From contig NZ_FNYV01000001.1 in assembly GCF_900109115.1 (NCBI RefSeq), positions 819,003 to 883,002 on the forward strand: a stretch of 64,000 nt of DNA. Reading direction: 5' to 3'. Below the pieces are notes generated by a model that was not told the DNA's origin, searched no databases, and saw nothing but the letters and a program-made list of their open reading frames with translations. Both the position numbers and the translations under genes were made by a program. Below are positions 61,691-64,000 of the stretch, piece by piece (the stretch's first letter is position 1; the number at the start of each line of letters is the position of its first letter). This DNA is from Micromonospora phaseoli. GTDB taxonomy: Bacteria > Actinomycetota > Actinomycetes > Mycobacteriales > Micromonosporaceae.

Positions 61691-62608
61691 TCAGCCGGCG
61701 CTCGCGCTGGCCTCAGGGGCCGCTGAGGCCTCCGGGGTCGGCGTACCCGTGGGGGCGGGATCGGCGGGCGACGCCGGATCCAGCACGGGTTCGCCGACGG
61801 TCAGGCTCTGGATGACCACGTCGTCGTTCTCCGGCTTGACCTTCTCCCCGGCACCATTGTCCACCGTCGGCAGGGCGCCGATCTTCTCGACGACGTCGAG
61901 ACCGGCGGTGACCTTGCCGATGATCGGGAACCGCGGCTCGGTGGTGGTGAAGTCCTTGAAGAAGATCAGGAACTGGCTGCCGTTGGCACCCGGCGGGTTC
62001 GCGATCATCGCAACCGTGCCCTTCGGGTACGTCGGCGGGTCGTCCGGGGACGGGCTGGGCGCCGGCGACGCCTCCGGGGCGTCGGGCACGTTCTCGTCGT
62101 AGAACGAGTAGGCCGGTCCACCCAGACCGCTGCCGCTCGGGTCGCCGCAGCGCACCGCGCCGTCGGCGGTGATCTCGTGACACTTGGTGTTGTCGTAGAA
62201 CGACTGGCTCGCCAGGTGGGCGATGCTCGCGGCCGCACATGGCGCGGTCGCCAGGTCAAGCTCGACGGAGACCGGCTCGCCCTGGTTGGTGACGATCGTC
62301 ATCGGCCGGGTACCGGTCACCGGCAGGCCGGTGGTGGCCGGCTCGCCCACGTCTTTGAGGTTGCTGTTGCCCTCGGTGTTCTGCGGGGTCCAGAGGCAGA
62401 CCTCGTCGGCGGCGGTGTCCTCGGTCGGCTCCCGGTCGAAGGCGCCCAGCGCCCACGCCGAGCCGGCGACGACCAGAACGAGGATCAGGGCGGTACCGAC
62501 ACCGGCCTGGATCCGTCGGCGGCGCCTGGCGGCGGAGGCCCGGCGAGCCAGTTGCCGGTCGAGCTTGGCCCGCGCCAGTTTGCGCTGCCGGTCCCTGCTG
62601 GAAGCCAC
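61691..62608 (-). CDS. Membrane-anchored cyclophilin-type protein, copy 2
   Basis: A 305-residue paralogue of the downstream gene. It has the same layout: basic N-terminus (SSRDRQRKLARAKLDRQLARR), membrane helix (AGVGTALILVLVVAGSAWAL), cyclophilin domain with ASQSFYDNTKCHEIT, GTVAMIANPPGANGSQFLI and FPIIGKVTAGLDVV, and a Pro/Ala/Ser-rich tail. The active-site Arg position after CH is Glu (CHE), and a Pro-rich insert PEASPAPSPSPDDPP interrupts the core. Isomerase activity is therefore doubtful. GTG 62608 follows AGGGGA at about 7 nt. Confidence 0.87.
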   Translation of the reverse strand: MASSRDRQRKLARAKLDRQLARRASAARRRRRIQAGVGTALILVLVVAGSAWALGAFDREPTEDTAADEVCLWTPQNTEGNSNLKDVGEPATTGLPVTGTRPMTIVTNQGEPVSVELDLATAPCAAASIAHLASQSFYDNTKCHEITADGAVRCGDPSGSGLGGPAYSFYDENVPDAPEASPAPSPSPDDPPTYPKGTVAMIANPPGANGSQFLIFFKDFTTTEPRFPIIGKVTAGLDVVEKIGALPTVDNGAGEKVKPENDDVVIQSLTVGEPVLDPASPADPAPTGTPTPEASAAPEASASAG

Positions 62609-62859
62609 CCGTGCTCCCCTTTCATCTACCCTGGTCGTCACTTGGTGGTCGCGTACCCGTCGGGCGGCAGGTGCGCCACGCCACACGCCCGCCAGAGTGT
62701 ACGGGTAGCGGCTGTGAAAGTGGTGTACGAGGTCGGTACCCGCCTTCATCGGGATTGGTCAGTGCGCAATGGTGCCGGTGGGGCGAATGGGCGTGAGCGG
62801 TACCGGGGCGGCCGGTTAGGCTTCCCGCAGAGGACGGCTCGACGGAGAGGGGAGCGGAC

Positions 62860-63579
62860 GTGCTCGTGGCCGGCTTTCCCGCGGACGCCTTCGGCACCAA
62901 CTGCTACGTGGTCGCCGCCGGACCGGGGGAGCAGTGCGTGGTGGTCGACCCCGGCATCGGGGTGATCGACCGGCTCGACGCGCTGCTCGCCGAGCATCGC
63001 CTGCACCCGGCCGCGGTGCTGCTCACCCACGGGCACCTCGATCACACCTTCTCCGTGGCGCCCGTCTGCGGCGCGCGCGGGATCACCGCGTACGTGCATC
63101 CGGACGACCGGGAGATGCTGGCCGACCCGGCGAAGGCGCTGTCGATGGACCTCACGCAGCTCTTCGGTGGCCGGCTGCCGTACGCCGAGCCGGAGGACGT
63201 GGCCGAGCTGGCCGACGGTATGACGCTCGCCCTCGCCGGGCTGGAGATCACCGTCGACCACGCCCCCGGCCATACCGGCGGGTCGGTGCTGTTCCGGCTG
63301 CCCGGCGTCGGCTCGCCCTGGGAGGCGGAGCAGATCTGCCTCTCCGGTGACGTGCTCTTCGCCGGCTCGATCGGCCGCACCGACCTGCCGGGCGGCAGCA
63401 TGCCGACGATGCTCACCAGCCTGCGGGACAAGATCCTTCCGCTGGCCGACGACACCGTCGTACTGCCCGGCCATGGGCCCGCGACCACCATCGGCCGCGA
63501 GCGCGCCGCCAACCCGTACCTCGCCGAGGTGGCGGGGATGAGCGGCGCGCGACCGGCGGCCCCCACCCGCGGCCTGTAA
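62860..63579 (+). CDS. Metallo-beta-lactamase fold hydrolase (glyoxalase II-like)
   Basis: A 239-residue MBL-fold protein. The metal motif THGHLDH is at about residues 56-62, with further ligands in APGHTGGS, LSGDVLFAGSIGRTDLPGG and LPGHGPATTIGRE. The substrate-binding pattern fits hydroxyacylglutathione hydrolase-like enzymes, although actinobacteria use other thiols. Position before hisS is conserved (Rv2581c in M. tuberculosis, from memory). GTG 62860 is the start. Confidence 0.92.
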   Translation: MLVAGFPADAFGTNCYVVAAGPGEQCVVVDPGIGVIDRLDALLAEHRLHPAAVLLTHGHLDHTFSVAPVCGARGITAYVHPDDREMLADPAKALSMDLTQLFGGRLPYAEPEDVAELADGMTLALAGLEITVDHAPGHTGGSVLFRLPGVGSPWEAEQICLSGDVLFAGSIGRTDLPGGSMPTMLTSLRDKILPLADDTVVLPGHGPATTIGRERAANPYLAEVAGMSGARPAAPTRGL

Positions 63580-63631
63580 CGGCCGCGTCGAGACCGCACC
63601 GCGCGGCCCGCGCGGGATCAAGGAGTACGTC

Positions 63632-64000
63632 ATGAGCAAGCCCACGCCCATCTCCGGCTTCCCGGAGTGGACGCCCGCCCAGCGGATGATCGAGCAGTTC
63701 GTCCTGGACCGGATCCGGTCCACCTTCGAGCTGTACGGCTTCGCGCCCCTGGAGACCCGAGCGGTCGAGCCGCTGGACCAGTTGCTGCGCAAGGGGGAGA
63801 CCTCGAAGGAGGTCTACGTGATCCGGCGCCTGCACGGCGATCCGGACGGTTCGGCCGGTGACGACGCCCTCGGCCTGCACTTCGACCTGACCGTGCCGTT
63901 CGCCCGGTACGTGCTGGAGAACGCGGGCCGGCTCCAGTTCCCGTTCCGCCGCTACCAGATCCAGAAGGTCTGGCGTGGCGAGCGCCCACAGGAGGGGCGG
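63632..64000 (+). CDS. hisS: Histidyl-tRNA synthetase, 5' part only
   Basis: An open frame from ATG 63632 runs off the window end, giving 123 residues without a stop. SGFPEWTPAQRMIEQFVLDRI, YGFAPLETRAVEPLDQLL and the class II motif 2 region RRYQIQKVWRGERPQEGR identify HisS; FDLTVPFARYV precedes it. The start follows AAGGAG. The order relA, cyclophilin, MBL protein, hisS is the conserved actinobacterial order. Confidence 0.94.
   Translation, partial: MSKPTPISGFPEWTPAQRMIEQFVLDRIRSTFELYGFAPLETRAVEPLDQLLRKGETSKEVYVIRRLHGDPDGSAGDDALGLHFDLTVPFARYVLENAGRLQFPFRRYQIQKVWRGERPQEGR

Noticed and set aside
1..64000. Secondary-metabolite cluster, prophage, insertion sequence, tRNA or rRNA genes
   Set aside because: No PKS/NRPS, integrase, transposase, capsid or terminase motifs and no tRNA- or rRNA-like sequence was recognised.

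Overview
The window is high-GC (about 70%) actinobacterial chromosome with many GTG starts, frequent 4-bp gene overlaps and no transposases or phage genes. The housekeeping gene order is the one I recall from Mycobacterium tuberculosis (thrS, HIT protein, pgsA, PIM acyltransferase, pimA, pdxS, pdxT, yebC, then ruvCAB, yajC, secDF, apt, relA, cyclophilin, MBL protein, hisS). PIM-lipid genes together with the style of the intergenic repeats point to Micromonosporaceae (Micromonospora or Salinispora type); this assignment is inference.

Layout. 1-5.8 kb: the 3' end of a trans-aconitate methyltransferase gene, an adenosine deaminase-family gene, a two-component system, an ADP-ribosylglycohydrolase and a YcnI-type exported protein. 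6-20.4 kb: the conserved block thrS to yebC, interrupted by an aldo/keto reductase, an EF-G-like GTPase and a flavin-reductase/XRE pair. It covers threonyl-tRNA charging, phosphatidylinositol mannoside synthesis (pgsA, acyltransferase, pimA) and PLP synthesis (pdxS, pdxT). 20.4-51 kb: an accessory interval between yebC and ruvC. It holds a scarred toxin-antitoxin locus flanked by copies of the yebC 3' end, three drug-efflux-like MFS loci each with a local regulator (ArsR, TetR, TetR), an ABC exporter with a NarL-type two-component system, lemA-htpX, a PadR pair, a Ser/Thr kinase next to an ECF sigma factor and lipoprotein, dnaE, a class V aminotransferase, an SPFH protein, a stand-alone B12-domain-like protein, and an SDR/PucR-type regulator pair. 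51-64 kb: ruvCAB (Holliday junction processing), yajC-secD-secF (Sec accessory complex), apt, relA, two membrane-anchored cyclophilins, an MBL hydrolase and the start of hisS.

The most unusual content is non-coding. Six 55-75 bp intergenic inverted repeats begin with a GATC-containing arm. Four share an arm consensus close to GATCA-nGn-AGTT. Several overlap the stop codon of the upstream gene, and three sit between a C-rich tract and a G-rich tract. The second unusual locus is 20.3-21.5 kb, where three related copies of the yebC 3' end bracket a VapB antitoxin, a broken vapC and two small two-helix membrane proteins. No gene-free stretch exceeds about 300 bp; the longest (1502-1798) is filled with hairpins.
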